Source: Flavobacterium sp.
GTDB taxonomy: Bacteria > Bacteroidota > Bacteroidia > Flavobacteriales > Flavobacteriaceae
Length of the DNA: 64,000 nucleotides
Reading direction: 5' to 3'
NCBI RefSeq assembly: GCF_027484945.1
Contig: NZ_JAIXRZ010000016.1
Coordinates: 1 to 64,000, forward strand
Shown here: piece after piece, positions 16,862-26,679 of the stretch
Position numbering within the stretch: the first letter of the stretch is position 1
Layout: every line of letters begins with the position of its first letter
Position numbers and translations under genes: made by a program
Notes under the pieces: model-generated
Databases searched by the model: none
What the model was told of the DNA's origin: nothing
Seen by the model: the letters and a program-made list of their open reading frames with translations, nothing else

Positions 16862-19771
16862 TTATTTTTTTGGGGAATTTCCTGGTGCTGGAGGTAACGC
16901 ATTTTCGGGAGATACATCAGCGCCTTTTGGCTTTATTGTATTTCCAGGCATTGGCGTAATTGTGTTTTCGGGCGTTCCTTTCGGCGCAGCAGGATCACCA
17001 CTTGAAGGAGCTACAGGATCTTCAGCAAATAATTCATCTTTGGTAACCGTTGCCTTATTTTTACCCGGTTCAACAGTTTTTGGAGTGGCTTTTTCGATTT
17101 CAAGTGCGCGTTGTACCGGTACAATGGGTTTATTCAACCAATCGCCACTAACATACGCTTCAAAATTTTTCATGATTTGAACCACTTTATAATTTTCACT
17201 TGAAATAATATAGTATGGGGTAGCAATTTTATAATCCTTAAACTCTTTCAAGATTTGAGCAATGGCTCTTGCATTTTCAACCTTTTGTATACCATGAATT
17301 ACAATAAAATTGCGATCCATTGTGTAAATATCCGAAGATCGAGTCACCTTCTCAATAGTTCGTTCCTTGATATATTGATCGAGCTTTGCGACCATTTTTG
17401 ATGTAGCTTCTGTTAATGGAAAAGCAACAGGATAAAGGATTTTCCATGAGGTTACCGCTTCAGAATTGAAACTTAATGACTCCAAATACGGTAATTTTTT
17501 TTGAATAAACTGTTCCGTAGCTTTTCCTTCTTCTGCATTTGGATAGGTCAGCGCCACATAATTCAACGCTTTCTTATATTCTGCTAAACCAACCAATTTA
17601 CCTTGTAATTGCGCTTTTAACAACTCAAATTTAGGTAACATCTCCTCGCCCGTAAATTGTGCGACGGCTTGATTTATTTTGGGCAATAATTCGCGGTAGT
17701 TTCCAGATTCGAATTCTTTATAAAAAGCATCATAAGTAGCTTCGGGTGTGGATACAATCGTAGGGTCTGAAGCATTACCAGAAAGAATTTGCGCATAACG
17801 AGAATCCGGATAATCGCGAAGAATCCGTTCTTTGATTGGAGGTGCCTTTACCGGTTCGCTAATTTCATATACTTTGTACAACGTATATAAACTTGGCAAT
17901 ACTAATCGTTCTTCAGGATTATTTTTTAATAATTGTTCCAACTTGTTGGCAGAACGTTGGTATTCTTTAAATTTCTCTTTATAAATAACACCCAACTGAT
18001 AATATGCAAAATTGCGCTCTTTAGACAAACTGTCAATTAGGATTGTATTCGTAGGGATTTGTTTGGTGTAAAATGCAGTTGTATAAAGCGGATTTATAGT
18101 TTTTTCGGGGTCCTTTTCATCACTCGTTTCATCACCAACTGGTTCGTCATCATTGGCGTTGGCGCCTTTCGAATTTCCTTTGGAAAAACGCCAATTTTCA
18201 GCATAGGTTCGTTTTCCCCATTTTTTGGTAAAATCCAATTTTCCCAACTCAACTGTTGTTGGATTATAAAAATAAAAGCTGCTAGATTCTGCATTTGTAT
18301 TGATGGGCGCAATTGACTTTTTACCACCATTAACCGGAACAATTTTATCAGATTTTTCTTGAGCTTCATTAGCTGCAATTGCTGCTTTTTCTTTAGCTAA
18401 TTTATCCAACTTCACTTTATTTTCCGCTTCTTGCTTTTTGAGGAAATCAATGTGTTTTTTGAAATATACTTCACGCTCCTCCGCTGACATTGCAGTCAAT
18501 TTCAAGATACTATCATTACGCTGCGCAATTCCTTCAAACTTAATAACATCCTTTAAGTTATCTTTCTTTTTGGAAATTAAACGAAACTCGCGCGATCTAG
18601 GGTTTAACTTCGTTAAGGTGCTGTCATAATATTTACCAGCCGTTACATATCGAGCTTCATTAAAATAAATTTCGCCTAAATTTCGATAATTGGAAGCCTC
18701 CAAATAGGAATCTTTGGATTGTTTTTTAAGGGAGGCATTGTAATGTTTTTTGGCTTGATTTGGCTTTCCTACTTGGTCATAAAACAACCCCATTTGATGA
18801 TTCAAAACATCTAAAAAAGGTCGATTTTCACGGTCTTCCATCAAGTCTTTATATTTCTTTAAAAAGACAAGTGTATCCCCATTTTTAAAATTAAATTGTT
18901 TTGCCTGATGGTTGTGTGCTTGAATAACATATTGACGTGCCGCTTTGCGATTCATATCAATTACTTGTTGGTACATCACAAATGCACTGTCTTTTTGTCC
19001 ACGGGCCTCATACAACTGACCAGTTATAAAACGGTATCTTGATTTTTCTTCGTTGAGCTTAGTGTAGGCTGTAGCTATTCGCAACTTTGCTATTGCACTA
19101 TCGGTTTCTTTTAGATTGATAAATGCTTGGGCTAATGTTGCATTGGCATCGGCATATATTTGATCTTTAAACTTAATTTCTTTGAGTAATTTGCGTAAAT
19201 TATTAACGGCAAGTTCGTCATTTTCAAGGCGCATATTGGTTTTCTCACGCCAAATTTTAACCAAACTAATTTTATCGCTTTTTGGATATTTATACAACAC
19301 ATAATTAAACGCTTCTAAAGCAGGGATAAAACGTTGCTCATAATAGCGGGCCATTCCTAGCATTAAGTGCGCTTCATCCATTTGCGGATTACGTTCTTGC
19401 CCGTCGATATTCATTGCGTGTTTTTGAATCGCTTTGGTGGCCTTGGTCTCTGCCCTGTCAAAATTTGGGTTTTTTGCATCGCCAGGGAGCATTTTATCTT
19501 CTGTAACCTGCATACGTTCTACAGGTAAAACTTCCCAAAAATTATCTACATAATCCTTGCGTAAATCGGTAACCCCCTGATCTAAAGCAAGACCACCATT
19601 ATATAGAATGTTGTATTTCGTACTTAATCGGTGATTTTGTCGGTGTAAAAAGGTATCCTTCTTGGTTGAACAAGCGGCCAAAAGAACCGCAATCAACAAG
19701 AAAAAAATAGCGTATATCGTTGTGGTTTTCAATGCAAAAACGTTTTTGTAACTAACTGCAAATTGTTGCAT
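16862..19771 (-). CDS. sprE: SprE/PorW-type TPR lipoprotein of the type IX secretion system
   Basis: 969 residues. Lipoprotein signal with lipobox LLAAC (Cys34), then the family-typical opening CSTKKDTFLHRQNHRLSTKY and YNILYNGGLALDQG, several TPR units (DEAHLMLGMARYYEQ, AIAKLRIATAYTKLNEEKSR, NYRNLGEIYFNEARY), a charged middle stretch rich in K/E, and further TPR helices. SprE (F. johnsoniae) and PorW (Porphyromonas) are needed for type IX secretion and gliding. The last 80 residues are Pro/Gly/Ala-rich and low in complexity. The symbol rests on recognition of the family opening and of the gene order sprE-bactofilin-atp. Confidence 0.85.
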   Translation of the reverse strand: MQQFAVSYKNVFALKTTTIYAIFFLLIAVLLAACSTKKDTFLHRQNHRLSTKYNILYNGGLALDQGVTDLRKDYVDNFWEVLPVERMQVTEDKMLPGDAKNPNFDRAETKATKAIQKHAMNIDGQERNPQMDEAHLMLGMARYYEQRFIPALEAFNYVLYKYPKSDKISLVKIWREKTNMRLENDELAVNNLRKLLKEIKFKDQIYADANATLAQAFINLKETDSAIAKLRIATAYTKLNEEKSRYRFITGQLYEARGQKDSAFVMYQQVIDMNRKAARQYVIQAHNHQAKQFNFKNGDTLVFLKKYKDLMEDRENRPFLDVLNHQMGLFYDQVGKPNQAKKHYNASLKKQSKDSYLEASNYRNLGEIYFNEARYVTAGKYYDSTLTKLNPRSREFRLISKKKDNLKDVIKFEGIAQRNDSILKLTAMSAEEREVYFKKHIDFLKKQEAENKVKLDKLAKEKAAIAANEAQEKSDKIVPVNGGKKSIAPINTNAESSSFYFYNPTTVELGKLDFTKKWGKRTYAENWRFSKGNSKGANANDDEPVGDETSDEKDPEKTINPLYTTAFYTKQIPTNTILIDSLSKERNFAYYQLGVIYKEKFKEYQRSANKLEQLLKNNPEERLVLPSLYTLYKVYEISEPVKAPPIKERILRDYPDSRYAQILSGNASDPTIVSTPEATYDAFYKEFESGNYRELLPKINQAVAQFTGEEMLPKFELLKAQLQGKLVGLAEYKKALNYVALTYPNAEEGKATEQFIQKKLPYLESLSFNSEAVTSWKILYPVAFPLTEATSKMVAKLDQYIKERTIEKVTRSSDIYTMDRNFIVIHGIQKVENARAIAQILKEFKDYKIATPYYIISSENYKVVQIMKNFEAYVSGDWLNKPIVPVQRALEIEKATPKTVEPGKNKATVTKDELFAEDPVAPSSGDPAAPKGTPENTITPMPGNTIKPKGADVSPENALPPAPGNSPKK

Positions 19772-19896
19772 TTAGTATATATAACGGGTAAAAATACGCT
19801 TCTTTTTGTAAAGTGGAAAAAATTAGATTGTTTTTTAAACCATAACTACTCTAAATAGCATTGCTAACTGGGTTGGATTCTAAATTGTTTTTCTTA

Positions 19897-20595
19897 CTAC
19901 ACGGCAAAGAAATCCTCTAATTCTTTTAAAGTTTCCGGAGAGGTTTGGATGTCTTTTACTACTTCACCTAAGTGTAATGCTACAATTCGGTTACACACTT
20001 CAACGGTATGAACTAAGTCATGACTTGAGACCAATACCGTCACATTGGGGTCGTCGGCTAAATCTTTAATGATTTTTTTTAATCGGTTTACCGTCGTTGG
20101 GTCCAAATTAGCAAAAGGCTCATCTAAAATGACTACTTCAGGATTGCCAATTAATGCAGCAATAATCCCTACTTTCTTTTGATTTCCTTTGGATAAATCG
20201 CGTAAATATTTCTTTTTATTTAAAATTTCGCCATTGAAAAAATCTACATGTTTAGCCAATAAAGCATCAACATCGGCCTTGTTTTGCCCCCGTAATTCGC
20301 CAATGAAATAAAAATATTCCTCAGCCGTTAAATAGCCAATCAAAAAACTTTCATCCAAAAATGCAGCCGTAGTGGGTTTCCACGTCTCGCTAGTATTGAC
20401 TTGAATTCCATTGTTTTTGACATAACCGCTACTCGGTTGGATCAAATCGAGTAACAAACTAAAAAAAGTAGTTTTTCCGGCACCATTATTTCCTACCAAA
20501 CCAAAACTTTGGCCTTTTGGAATGTCTAAATTGGTAATGTCTAGCACTTTTACGCCATTATCGTAAATCTTGGTTAGCTGGTCTACTTGTATCAT
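19897..20595 (-). CDS. ABC transporter ATP-binding protein
   Basis: 232-residue ATPase of an ABC-2-like exporter. Walker A is GNNGAGKTTFF (about 35-45), the signature motif is modified to LSKGNQKKVGI (Lys in place of Gly/Ser at the usual LSGGQ), Walker B is VVILDEPFANLDP and the switch His is in SSHDLVH. The partner permease (DUF5687) is encoded 19 nt upstream. The cargo is unknown. Confidence 0.93.
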   Translation of the reverse strand: MIQVDQLTKIYDNGVKVLDITNLDIPKGQSFGLVGNNGAGKTTFFSLLLDLIQPSSGYVKNNGIQVNTSETWKPTTAAFLDESFLIGYLTAEEYFYFIGELRGQNKADVDALLAKHVDFFNGEILNKKKYLRDLSKGNQKKVGIIAALIGNPEVVILDEPFANLDPTTVNRLKKIIKDLADDPNVTVLVSSHDLVHTVEVCNRIVALHLGEVVKDIQTSPETLKELEDFFAV

Positions 20596-20614
20596 GTAGT
20601 ACGAGTTTTAATTG

Positions 20615-22084
20615 TTATACTTTTTGTTTGTACGCAGCAATCGTTGCGTATTTTTCATTTATATAAATACGTTCAATTTGATTAAATACTTTATCTCGGA
20701 AAGCAAATCCTAAAATACCTGCGGCTGTAACCAACAATACTCCTAAATCTGATGAATAACTATAGTACCCTAAAGCGTATAACATTACGGGGAGCAACAT
20801 TTTGGGTAACGAAATCAACATCGTCTTAGCATTAAATGCCTGTTTATTTCCGAAAACCTGTTGACTCGTTGTTAAATCGATTGGTGTTTTTACAAATGTA
20901 CCACCCAATAAAACGAGATGTGAATTAAATCCCATATTAAAAATGGCTCCAGCTAAAATTAATTTATACACATCCCATCCAAAATACAAATAGAATGTGG
21001 CGATAATCGAAGAAATAAACGTAGCAATCACCATTAGCCACCATTTTGACATCAAATAATCGCGGTATTGAATGTTCTGACTCATCATAAGCGGGTAATA
21101 GGCGCTGTCCCAACTTGGAACAAACTGTCCGAAGGTGAACAGAAATCCACCCGAACAAAATATGGCGCCAAACATTTGAAATGCAGGTGCTTTATAACCC
21201 TCAATTGTGGAAGAATAAAACAATAATCCGTATGCAATAAATAAAAAACTAACCATTAAGGTCGTTCGCGAACGTTTGTTGCGTTTTAACAAGCGTAAGT
21301 CATTTTTCAAAAAGGTTCCCATTGTTCCAAATTGGTTCAACCAGGACAAATCTTCCGTTTTTGCCACCTCTGATTTAGCGGTCAACTGCTCATCCAAATG
21401 CATTTTATTGAAGAAAAAACGAAACGTAGCCCAATATAACAACACCAATAAAAGCAAAGGAATTACTGCCAAAAAGGGATAATCAAATAGCGCCTGAAAT
21501 AATGGAGCTGTCCATTGGGTTAAATCAAAAACCTCATAATACTGTGCCACAGCCGAACCCATAATTAGAATGGCAATCGAATAAAATAGAGCCGCTTTAT
21601 TATTAATCAATAGGTTCACAAAATTGTTGATGTAGATCATTGCCCACATGGCTAGCCACCAACCTAATGCTGATGGTAAGGGTTCTCCATAATACACCAT
21701 CATAATTGTAAATGGCAAAAAGAAAAAGGCATGAAGAATATTGAAAAATGAAAAGAAGGTTTTCCCCAACAGAAAGTGAACAATCGTACTTTTCTTCATC
21801 GGCAAAATCATCATCGGTCTGATATTCATCACGGGCATTTTCTGTAAAAAATAGCGAATGAATAAATCCCCCATCAAATAATAAATCATAGCCTGATTAA
21901 TCGTTTGTACCGGTTGGTAACCCGCTTCTTTTAGAAGAGGATACACCGCCAAGGCCAAAATAAGAAAACAAACAATGAAATAAAGCGCACCAACAGCCAT
22001 TAATATTTTAAGTGCTAAGTTGGTCTGGAACGCAGCCGAACGGCTAAACGATTTCCATTCCAAAGTGAGAAAACGACGAATCAT
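20615..22084 (-). CDS. DUF5687 family ABC permease
   Basis: 489 residues with about 11-12 hydrophobic segments and an opening RRFLTLEWKSFSRSAAFQTN typical of DUF5687, a Bacteroidota permease family that pairs with one ATPase. It probably forms a two-gene unit with the downstream ATPase, working as an exporter of unknown substrate in the inner membrane. No soluble binding protein is nearby. The 258-nt gap upstream of its start gives no clear -7 element. Confidence 0.85.
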   Translation of the reverse strand: MIRRFLTLEWKSFSRSAAFQTNLALKILMAVGALYFIVCFLILALAVYPLLKEAGYQPVQTINQAMIYYLMGDLFIRYFLQKMPVMNIRPMMILPMKKSTIVHFLLGKTFFSFFNILHAFFFLPFTIMMVYYGEPLPSALGWWLAMWAMIYINNFVNLLINNKAALFYSIAILIMGSAVAQYYEVFDLTQWTAPLFQALFDYPFLAVIPLLLLVLLYWATFRFFFNKMHLDEQLTAKSEVAKTEDLSWLNQFGTMGTFLKNDLRLLKRNKRSRTTLMVSFLFIAYGLLFYSSTIEGYKAPAFQMFGAIFCSGGFLFTFGQFVPSWDSAYYPLMMSQNIQYRDYLMSKWWLMVIATFISSIIATFYLYFGWDVYKLILAGAIFNMGFNSHLVLLGGTFVKTPIDLTTSQQVFGNKQAFNAKTMLISLPKMLLPVMLYALGYYSYSSDLGVLLVTAAGILGFAFRDKVFNQIERIYINEKYATIAAYKQKV

Positions 22085-22342
22085 AATTCAGTTACTATTT
22101 TTATGAATTAGTTTGCCCATTCGTGTTTTTGTTACAATTTGGGCGGCCAGGTAAATTAACTGTTCATTATCAATAAATTAAATAGCTGAAGTAATCTGTT
22201 TCATTGCATTGATAAGACATATTTAGCAAAAAAGACAACTGCTATAGCGTGAAATAATAAATGACTCCGTTCGTATTTTAATGATCAAATAGGAATCGGT
22301 AGAGCTACCAATTTTTAAACCACTGTAGAATTTTGAAATAAA

Positions 22343-23101
22343 CTATAGATTTTTAATAATCATATGCAAAATTTCTAATGAAATTAGAGCAATTAATAAT
22401 ATAAACACCCATTTTCTAGTGTTTTCTTTCACGGCAAATTTACTTCCAATATAGCCGCCAAAATAACTTCCAACAGCTAAACAACCGCCATAATACCAAT
22501 TAACATTGTCATTTAGTGCAAATAAACATAAAGATACAAAGCTGAAAATTAAACATAAAGCACTCTTTGTTGCGTTAGCTTCAATAAAATCAATTCCAAG
22601 ATGAAGCATTAAGGAAAACAAAATAAAAGTAGCGGTGTCAAGTACAATAATTCCTCCCCATATACCCAATAAACAAAAAAGTAAATAACTAACAATCGTT
22701 ATTTTTGTTTGAGTATTATTTTTTTTAAGTGAAAGGTTTCTAAATTTTATTATTGCAATAGTAAGTGAGACAAACAATGCGATAATAATAATTTTACTTA
22801 TCGCTTTAGCGGGCAAATCTTCAACAAACAAAACGCCCAAAACAGTTCCAATGACAAGGGGTATTGCTAATAGAATTGTTTTTCTCCAATTTATTAATTT
22901 TTTCTTATGAAATTGTATTGTCGACGACAAAAATCCGACGAATACAGGAACTCTATTAGTCGCGTTGGCTATATTAGGTGGAATACCAAATGAAATTAAA
23001 AGGGGTAATGTTACCGCAGAACCGCTGCTGATTACAGTATTCAAAAACCCGCCGAGTAAACCGGCTACCAGTAAAAATAGAGCGTCCCAAAACATATTCA
23101 T
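22343..23101 (-). CDS. Sulfite exporter TauE/SafE family permease
   Basis: 252 residues from ATG 23101 (NMFWDALFLLVAGLLGGFLNTV). The open frame runs back to 23197, but those 32 residues are lysine-rich and do not fit the family, which begins directly with the first membrane helix. The Gly-rich first helix and NATNRVPVFVGFLSSTIQF repeat element place it in TauE/SafE, transporters of sulfite, sulfoacetate or other organic anions. About eight membrane helices. It is more AT-rich and more A/T-ending in codons than its neighbours by eye, and stands alone between unrelated genes, so it may be an acquired gene. Confidence 0.8.
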   Translation of the reverse strand: MNMFWDALFLLVAGLLGGFLNTVISSGSAVTLPLLISFGIPPNIANATNRVPVFVGFLSSTIQFHKKKLINWRKTILLAIPLVIGTVLGVLFVEDLPAKAISKIIIIALFVSLTIAIIKFRNLSLKKNNTQTKITIVSYLLFCLLGIWGGIIVLDTATFILFSLMLHLGIDFIEANATKSALCLIFSFVSLCLFALNDNVNWYYGGCLAVGSYFGGYIGSKFAVKENTRKWVFILLIALISLEILHMIIKNL

Positions 23102-23227
23102 AAATAAAAGATTGAAGTAAAAAATTGTTGTTAAAAGTATTGTTTTTTGTATTGTAATTATAATTTTTAAATTCAATTCTTTTTTTCTCCCGCGCATTTA
23201 AGCTTATAACTTTTGACATACTCTTTG

Positions 23228-23235
23228 TACCTTTG
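23228..23235 (+). promoter_or_regulatory. Bacteroidota -7 element (TACCTTTG)
   Basis: Exact TAnnTTTG match 16 nt upstream of the PaaE-like reductase start. A TTTTGAC sequence lies upstream, but at only 12 nt it is too near to be a standard -33 partner. Confidence 0.6.
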
Positions 23236-23251
23236 CCAAAAATTTTTATAA

Positions 23252-24298
23252 ATGGCTACTTTTTACAAACTCGTTATAAAAGAAATCCAACGTGAAACAG
23301 AAAAAGCAGTTTCCATTGCTTTTCATGTTCCAGAAGAATTACAAGCAAACTATGCTTTTATCGCAGGACAATATGTAACCCTAAAACTCACTCTAGACGG
23401 ACAAGATATTCGCCGCGCCTATTCTATTTGTTCTGCCCCAAAAAGTGGTGAATTACGAATAGCCGTAAAAGCAGTGAAATTTGGTTTGTTTTCCCAATTT
23501 GCAAACAGCAACTTAAAGGTAGGCGATGTATTAGAAGTAAGTCTTCCCGAAGGAAAATTTACATTTGAGCCCAAAGTCGACAGGCAACGTAACTATGCAG
23601 CTTTTGTAGCGGGCAGTGGAATTACTCCTGTACTATCAATTTTAAAAACAGTTTTGGAAAACGAACCTCAAAGTTCGTTTGTTTTAGTTTACGGTAATAA
23701 ATCGGCTGCTGAAACCATTTTTCACAATCAATTACAACAGTTACTCAACCAATATATAGGTCGTTTCTTTGTACATTATGTTTTTAGTCAAACGAATGAA
23801 AGTGAATTATTTGGCCGTATTGATAAATCAGTTGTCAATTTTGTATTGTATAACAAACATAAAGAAAAAGAGTTTGCTAAATTCTATTTGTGTGGGCCCG
23901 AAGAAATGATTACTACTGTTTCCGACAATTTGAAAACGCATGCAATTCCCGAGAAAAATATCCATTTCGAATTATTCACAACTGCTTCAGAGGGTGGTTC
24001 AGCCCCTAATGGAATGGGGCATACGCAAATTACCTTAACGGTAGATGATGAAGAAACTACGTTTGAAATGAGTCAGCAACAAACCATCTTAGAAGCCGCT
24101 TTAAAACATGGAATTGATGCGCCCTATTCATGCCAAGGAGGAATTTGCAGCAGTTGTTTGGCGCGCGTTAAAAAAGGGGAAGCGACCATGAAGAAAAATT
24201 CAATTCTTACCGATGGAGAAGTTGCAGAAGGGTTAATTCTAACTTGTCAAGCGCATCCCACCACTCCAGAAATTGTAGTAGATTTTGATGACATTTAA
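23252..24298 (+). CDS. PaaE-like ferredoxin-NADP reductase with C-terminal 2Fe-2S domain
   Basis: 348 residues in the order FAD domain (RRAYSICSAP, the Arg-Tyr-Ser FAD-binding motif near residue 54), NAD(P) domain (AGSGITPVLSIL), and plant-type ferredoxin domain with Cys294, Cys299, Cys302 and Cys332 (C-x4-C-x2-C-x29-C). It passes electrons from NAD(P)H through FAD to the cluster and on to a partner oxygenase. It is closest in plan to PaaE of the phenylacetyl-CoA epoxidase, but paaABCD are not in the window, so its partner is unknown. It has its own -7 element and no co-directional neighbours. Confidence 0.93.
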   Translation: MATFYKLVIKEIQRETEKAVSIAFHVPEELQANYAFIAGQYVTLKLTLDGQDIRRAYSICSAPKSGELRIAVKAVKFGLFSQFANSNLKVGDVLEVSLPEGKFTFEPKVDRQRNYAAFVAGSGITPVLSILKTVLENEPQSSFVLVYGNKSAAETIFHNQLQQLLNQYIGRFFVHYVFSQTNESELFGRIDKSVVNFVLYNKHKEKEFAKFYLCGPEEMITTVSDNLKTHAIPEKNIHFELFTTASEGGSAPNGMGHTQITLTVDDEETTFEMSQQQTILEAALKHGIDAPYSCQGGICSSCLARVKKGEATMKKNSILTDGEVAEGLILTCQAHPTTPEIVVDFDDI

Positions 24299-24301
24299 AA
24301 T

Positions 24302-25354
24302 TTAATTGCCAAAGTGTTCGCCTAGCTGAATCTTAATCTTTTGGAGGATTTGTTCCGGTGTAATGGTTCGCATAGCATTTTCATAGCCCGAAACCTCTCG
24401 GTTTCCATAAACAGAAGTGGGTAAAAAGGGATACTGCTCCCGATCTGCAGTGAGGCAATTCGAATCGGGCTGTCCATAAGGTGCAAATCCGGCATAAGGA
24501 TGGGTTGCTCCCCAAAGGGTAATTGTATTTACCCCATACAAAGCTGCCAAATGCGCATTACCACTATCCATTGAAAGCATCAAGTCCAAATTGGAAATGA
24601 GTTCTAATTCATGTTCAAACGACACTTTATTGGCCATGTTTATACAATTAGGACCCAAAAGCGTCATTTTTTCCAAAATCGCAGCCTCATGACGGCCTCC
24701 TCCAAAAAGAAAGACTTGAACCTCTAGATTGGCAAGACCTGCTACTACATGTTGCATCAAATCTTCGGGATACGTTTTTGACGAATGATGCGCAAAAGGA
24801 GCAATTCCAATCCAAGGTTTGGATTTTGTAGGAGTTATTTCAAGCATCGATTGGGATAAATTATGTTTAGGCAAAAAATAATTCGCGCTAAACTTGATTG
24901 GAAAACCCAATTTTTCAAATGTATCCACATGACGAAGCGTCATTGGTTTTAAGGGTGCTATTGATTTGAGTTTTAACCGAGTTAACTGTTTTTTTTCTTG
25001 ACGGCCTTTATCGGTAAATGCCGTTTTCTTGCCATGAATTAAAAATAAAAAACGGAGCATTTTTGAGCGTAACACATTATGTAAATCGGCTATTGCATCA
25101 ACACCTAATGCTTTTAAATCACGATACAATCGAAAAATTCCTAATAATCCTTTGTGCTTATGGTTGGTGTGCACCGACAGAAATTGAACCCCAGGAATTT
25201 GTTGAAATAGCGGTTTAAAAAAAGGGCGGGATACAACGGTAATTTTAACTTCGGGATGTTGTTGTATTAGTGCCAAAAGCACGGGAATAGTCATGGCAAC
25301 ATCGCCCATGGCAGAAAGTCGAATTACCGCAATATGTTTGCTTTTTTTACCCAA
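24302..25354 (-). CDS. Glycosyltransferase family 9 (ADP-heptosyltransferase-like)
   Basis: 350 residues. N-terminal VIRLSAMGDVAMTIPVL and C-terminal LMLSMDSGNAHLAALYGV followed by TLWGATHPYAGFAPYG are the GT9 hallmarks: the GD near the N-terminus and the DSG motif that binds the nucleotide-sugar. GT9 enzymes add heptose to the lipopolysaccharide core at the inner leaflet. It abuts the DUF4254 gene with no gap (stop then start), so the two are one transcription unit. The actual sugar is not certain. Confidence 0.93.
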   Translation of the reverse strand: MGKKSKHIAVIRLSAMGDVAMTIPVLLALIQQHPEVKITVVSRPFFKPLFQQIPGVQFLSVHTNHKHKGLLGIFRLYRDLKALGVDAIADLHNVLRSKMLRFLFLIHGKKTAFTDKGRQEKKQLTRLKLKSIAPLKPMTLRHVDTFEKLGFPIKFSANYFLPKHNLSQSMLEITPTKSKPWIGIAPFAHHSSKTYPEDLMQHVVAGLANLEVQVFLFGGGRHEAAILEKMTLLGPNCINMANKVSFEHELELISNLDLMLSMDSGNAHLAALYGVNTITLWGATHPYAGFAPYGQPDSNCLTADREQYPFLPTSVYGNREVSGYENAMRTITPEQILQKIKIQLGEHFGN

Positions 25355-25960
25355 TTACTTTTTTTGCTGATACAACACGGGATTTAAGTCTTCGTCGTTG
25401 TACATTTTCATTTGTTTATACACTTTCATGTATTTATCCCCATTCGCAATGTCGGTTAACAATTCACTAATGGAAGTGAACATATCACTTTTTTGATCGA
25501 GTAATACTTGTAACTTCTCTTGACATTTAGCGCGGTGGTCAATCGAAGCATCCGGGCGGGTTGCTTCTTCGTTCATGTGATAAATCTTTAAAGCCAAAAT
25601 AGAAAGACGATCAATAGCCCAAGCGGGACTTTCGGTATTAATTTTTGCATCCGACTTAATTGAAACATCTTTATATTTTTGTAAAAAATAGCTGTCGATA
25701 TATTCCACCATATCGGTACGCACTTGATTAGAAGCATCTATTTTACGCTTTAAATCCAACGCAGCTATCGGATCGATTTGGGGGTCACGGATAATATCTT
25801 CATAATGCCATTGAACGGTATCTACCCAGTTTTTTGCATACAATAAATATTCGATAGAACCCTTTTCATATGGGTTTAAGGTAGGTTGGTAAACATCATC
25901 GATAACGTGATAATCGCGAATACACTGTTCGAAAATTGGAAATGCAAATTGTGCAAACAT
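25355..25960 (-). CDS. DUF4254 domain protein
   Basis: 201-residue all-helical soluble protein of the DUF4254 family, which is almost always encoded next to a GT9 gene in Bacteroidota, as here. Conserved-looking stretches include DTVQWHYEDIIRDPQIDP and SPAWAIDRLSILALKIYHMNEE. No signal peptide or membrane segment. The function is unknown; the neighbour suggests a part in lipopolysaccharide core assembly. A -7 element is located 17 nt upstream of the start. Confidence 0.85.
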   Translation of the reverse strand: MFAQFAFPIFEQCIRDYHVIDDVYQPTLNPYEKGSIEYLLYAKNWVDTVQWHYEDIIRDPQIDPIAALDLKRKIDASNQVRTDMVEYIDSYFLQKYKDVSIKSDAKINTESPAWAIDRLSILALKIYHMNEEATRPDASIDHRAKCQEKLQVLLDQKSDMFTSISELLTDIANGDKYMKVYKQMKMYNDEDLNPVLYQQKK

Positions 25961-25977
25961 AGAATTGATTTTTTTTG

Positions 25978-25985
25978 CAAAGATA
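25978..25985 (-). promoter_or_regulatory. Bacteroidota -7 element (TATCTTTG) for DUF4254-GT9
   Basis: TATCTTTG on the - strand, 17 nt from the DUF4254 start; matches TAnnTTTG exactly. Confidence 0.6.
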
Positions 25986-26025
25986 GTTTTTAAACCGTTA
26001 CTTTGAAATACAAATCATTGGTCGT

Positions 26026-26679
26026 ATGCACATCCATTATATTTCAGAAAACCCGAGTATTTTGAATCATTTCTTGGCTCAAATTCGTGAAGTTACGATT
26101 CAAAAAGACCAAATGCGCTTTCGAAAAAACATGGAGCGTATAGGGGAAATTATGGCGTATGAATTGAGTAAAACATTAACCTACAAAGCAATTGAAGTTG
26201 AAACGCCTTTGGGCATAAAACAAACCTCAGCGCTTGCAGAAAATGTTGTTTTGTGTTCGATACTTCGAGCAGGATTAGCACTTCATACAGGGTTTACAAA
26301 CTTTTTTGACGCGGCAGAAAACGGATTTGTCTCGGCTTACCGGCATCATTATAACAATGATGATGCATTTGAGATTCTAGTTGAATACCAAGCAACTCCC
26401 CCTATTGATGGTAAAACAATAATTCTAATAGACCCTATGTTAGCTACGGGCCAATCGATTGTTGCGGTTTTAAACAAAATGCATCTGGAGCATAAACCCA
26501 AAGAAGTTCATATTGCTGTTGCAATTGCTGCTCCAGAAGGAATTGCCTATTTGCAAGAACATCTTCCAGAAAATTACCATCTATGGGTGGCTGCATTGGA
26601 TGAAAAACTTAATGAAAAAAATTATATCGTACCCGGATTGGGAGATGCCGGCGATTTGGCATTCGGTATTAAATTATAA
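26026..26679 (+). CDS. upp: Uracil phosphoribosyltransferase
   Basis: Pyrimidine salvage enzyme that makes UMP from uracil and PRPP. 217 residues. The PRPP loop DPMLATGQS begins at residue 136 and the uracil-binding C-terminus reads YIVPGLGDAGDLAFGIK, both diagnostic. The usual form has DPMLATGGS, so Gln replaces one loop Gly. It is transcribed towards the DUF6427-like gene and overlaps its 3' end by 6 nt. Confidence 0.96.
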   Translation: MHIHYISENPSILNHFLAQIREVTIQKDQMRFRKNMERIGEIMAYELSKTLTYKAIEVETPLGIKQTSALAENVVLCSILRAGLALHTGFTNFFDAAENGFVSAYRHHYNNDDAFEILVEYQATPPIDGKTIILIDPMLATGQSIVAVLNKMHLEHKPKEVHIAVAIAAPEGIAYLQEHLPENYHLWVAALDEKLNEKNYIVPGLGDAGDLAFGIKL

